Assembly: GCF_004684245.1 (NCBI RefSeq)
Contig: NZ_CP038452.1
Span: 310,001-374,000 of the forward strand
DNA length: 64,000 bases
Source of the DNA: Thermus caldilimi
GTDB lineage: Bacteria > Deinococcota > Deinococci > Deinococcales > Thermaceae
Direction of reading: 5' to 3'
The notes under the pieces: generated by a model
The model's database searches: none
What the model saw: the letters and a program-made list of their open reading frames with translations, nothing else
Told to the model about the DNA's origin: nothing
Made by a program: the position numbers and the translations under genes
Shown: in pieces, positions 63,141 to 64,000 of the stretch
Layout of the letters: every line of letters begins with the position of its first letter
Numbering within the stretch: the first letter of the stretch is position 1

Positions 63141-64000
63141 TGCCCAGGCGAACCCAGGTAACCCTTCAGCTCTCCGGGGTCCTCCTAAAGGAGGCTCCCT
63201 TACAGGCCAGGTTACAGGAGTTCCTCAAGGCCCTCCTGGAGGTACCTTGGCTTGGTTTGCAGGCCAGGGGGGCCATCTTCCTTAAGCAGGGGGAAAGCCT
63301 CCGCCTGGTGGCGGAGTACCGTCTGGACGAACCCTTGAAGACCGCCTGTGCCCTTTTGCCCTTGGGCCGGTGCCTGTGCGGACGGGTGGGGCTTACAGGG
63401 GAGTCGCTTTGGACTCCCGACGTGGATGAGGCTCACGAGATCACCTACCCGGGGATGCCTCCCCATGGCCACGCCATCCTTCCCCTCAAGGTGGGAAAGC
63501 GGGTTCTCGGGGTCTTGAACCTGTACCTGGAGCCAGGGGCAAGACTATCCCCCACCGCCAGGGCCACGTTGGGGATGGCCGCGGGCCTCCTGGCCCTGGC
63601 GGTGCTCAGGGAGCGGGCGGAGAGGGCAGCCAGGGTTTTGCACCGGGCCAGCCAGGTGGCCCTCGAGGCCCAGGACGAGGCCGAGTATTTCCGGCGCCTG
63701 TGCGGTTTGCTGGTGGAGGAGGGATACGCCCTGGCCTGGGTGGGGGAGGCCCTGCCCGACGGTCGGGTGCGCCCTCTGGAGGGGGCTGGGGCGGTGGGGT
63801 ACCTGGAGGGACTGGTGGTGCGCCACGACGAAACCCCCGAGGGGCAGGGTCCCACGGGGAGGGCCATCCGCCTGGGCGAGCCCCAGGTGCTGAGGGATGT
63901 GGGCGAGGACCCAAACTACGGCCCTTGGCGCCTTCGGGCGCGAGCCTATGGCTTCGCCTCCGGTGTTGCCTTGCCCATTTGGTTTGGGCATCGAATCTTT
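63141..64000 (+). CDS. GAF-domain sensor protein, 3' end outside window
   Basis: The frame from the ATG at 63141 is open to the window edge (286 residues shown). The first ~150 residues form a GAF-like domain (LGRCLCGRVGLTGESLWTPDV and HGHAILPLKVGKRVLGVLNLYLEPG), followed by a helix (ALAVLRERAERAARVL) and a second GAF-like start (VEEGYALAWVGEALPDG and YGFASGVALPIWFG). Such repeats occur in histidine kinases and diguanylate cyclases; the output domain is not visible. The region before the start is A/T-rich (TAATGT, TATGGT). Confidence 0.75.

Overview
The window is a high-GC stretch of a Thermus chromosome, or of a very close relative. The best evidence is an almost canonical Thermus ba3 cytochrome c oxidase operon (cbaD-B-A-X-Y). 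Its subunit I keeps the published T. thermophilus numbering of every metal ligand (H72, H233/Y237, H282/H283, H384/H386), and subunit II keeps the CuA ligands at H114, C149, Q151, C153, H157 and M160. Short intergenic gaps, ATGA stop/start overlaps, Thermus-type mglBA and tRNAs with encoded CCA all fit. The species cannot be named from the sequence alone.

Layout. 1-3.7 kb: the end of an argininosuccinate-lyase-like gene, a TehA/SLAC1-type membrane protein, galE and a thioredoxin-fold protein. 3.8-7.6 kb: an overlapping ion-transport operon (P2-type ATPase, CBS-pair protein, Ca2+/Na+ exchanger). 7.6-12.3 kb: a universal stress protein and the RNA-decay group rnj, pnp, rpsO. 12.4-16.4 kb: the ba3 oxidase operon, with a terminator-like hairpin between its structural genes and the assembly genes. 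16.5-20.9 kb: mglB-mglA, an M20 peptidase, speB (interrupted by a frameshift), a secreted alpha/beta hydrolase and a 54-residue membrane protein. 21-26.5 kb: a conserved gene, then efp, accB, accC, asp23-like, nusB (frameshifted), folD and a DUF212 gene. This order resembles the Bacillus arrangement. 26.5-31.8 kb: a cytochrome-b/HdrD-type iron-sulfur oxidoreductase, a methyltransferase, TerC, an esterase and a DUF1517 protein. 31.8-42.9 kb: lon, bshA, an AAA+/VWA pair, a HEPN/nucleotidyltransferase pair, hslV-hslU and a secreted TPR protein (frameshifted). 43-49.1 kb: a complete formate dehydrogenase module (catalytic, Fe-S and membrane subunits, fdhE, fdhD) facing tatA. 49.1-49.5 kb: three tRNA genes (Pro, Gly, Arg).

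49.6-52.8 kb is a lower-GC island just past the tRNA-Arg. It carries one large secreted protein with a Het-C/phospholipase-C-like zinc motif, a C2-like region and four beta-gamma-crystallin calcium motifs. It is the least ordinary locus in the window. 52.8-57.4 kb: a BMP-type nucleoside ABC transporter. 57.4-64 kb: a class III aminotransferase, a Nudix hydrolase, yqeY, purH, an RHH/MazF toxin-antitoxin pair, a fatty-acid desaturase and the start of a GAF-domain sensor.

Two patterns cross the whole window. Three otherwise intact genes (speB, nusB, the TPR gene) each lack exactly one base inside a G or C run, which points to systematic homopolymer undercalling or to slippage. Many start codons lie only 5-9 bases after a -10-like hexamer, which suggests widespread leaderless transcription, including two divergent gene pairs with back-to-back minimal promoters.
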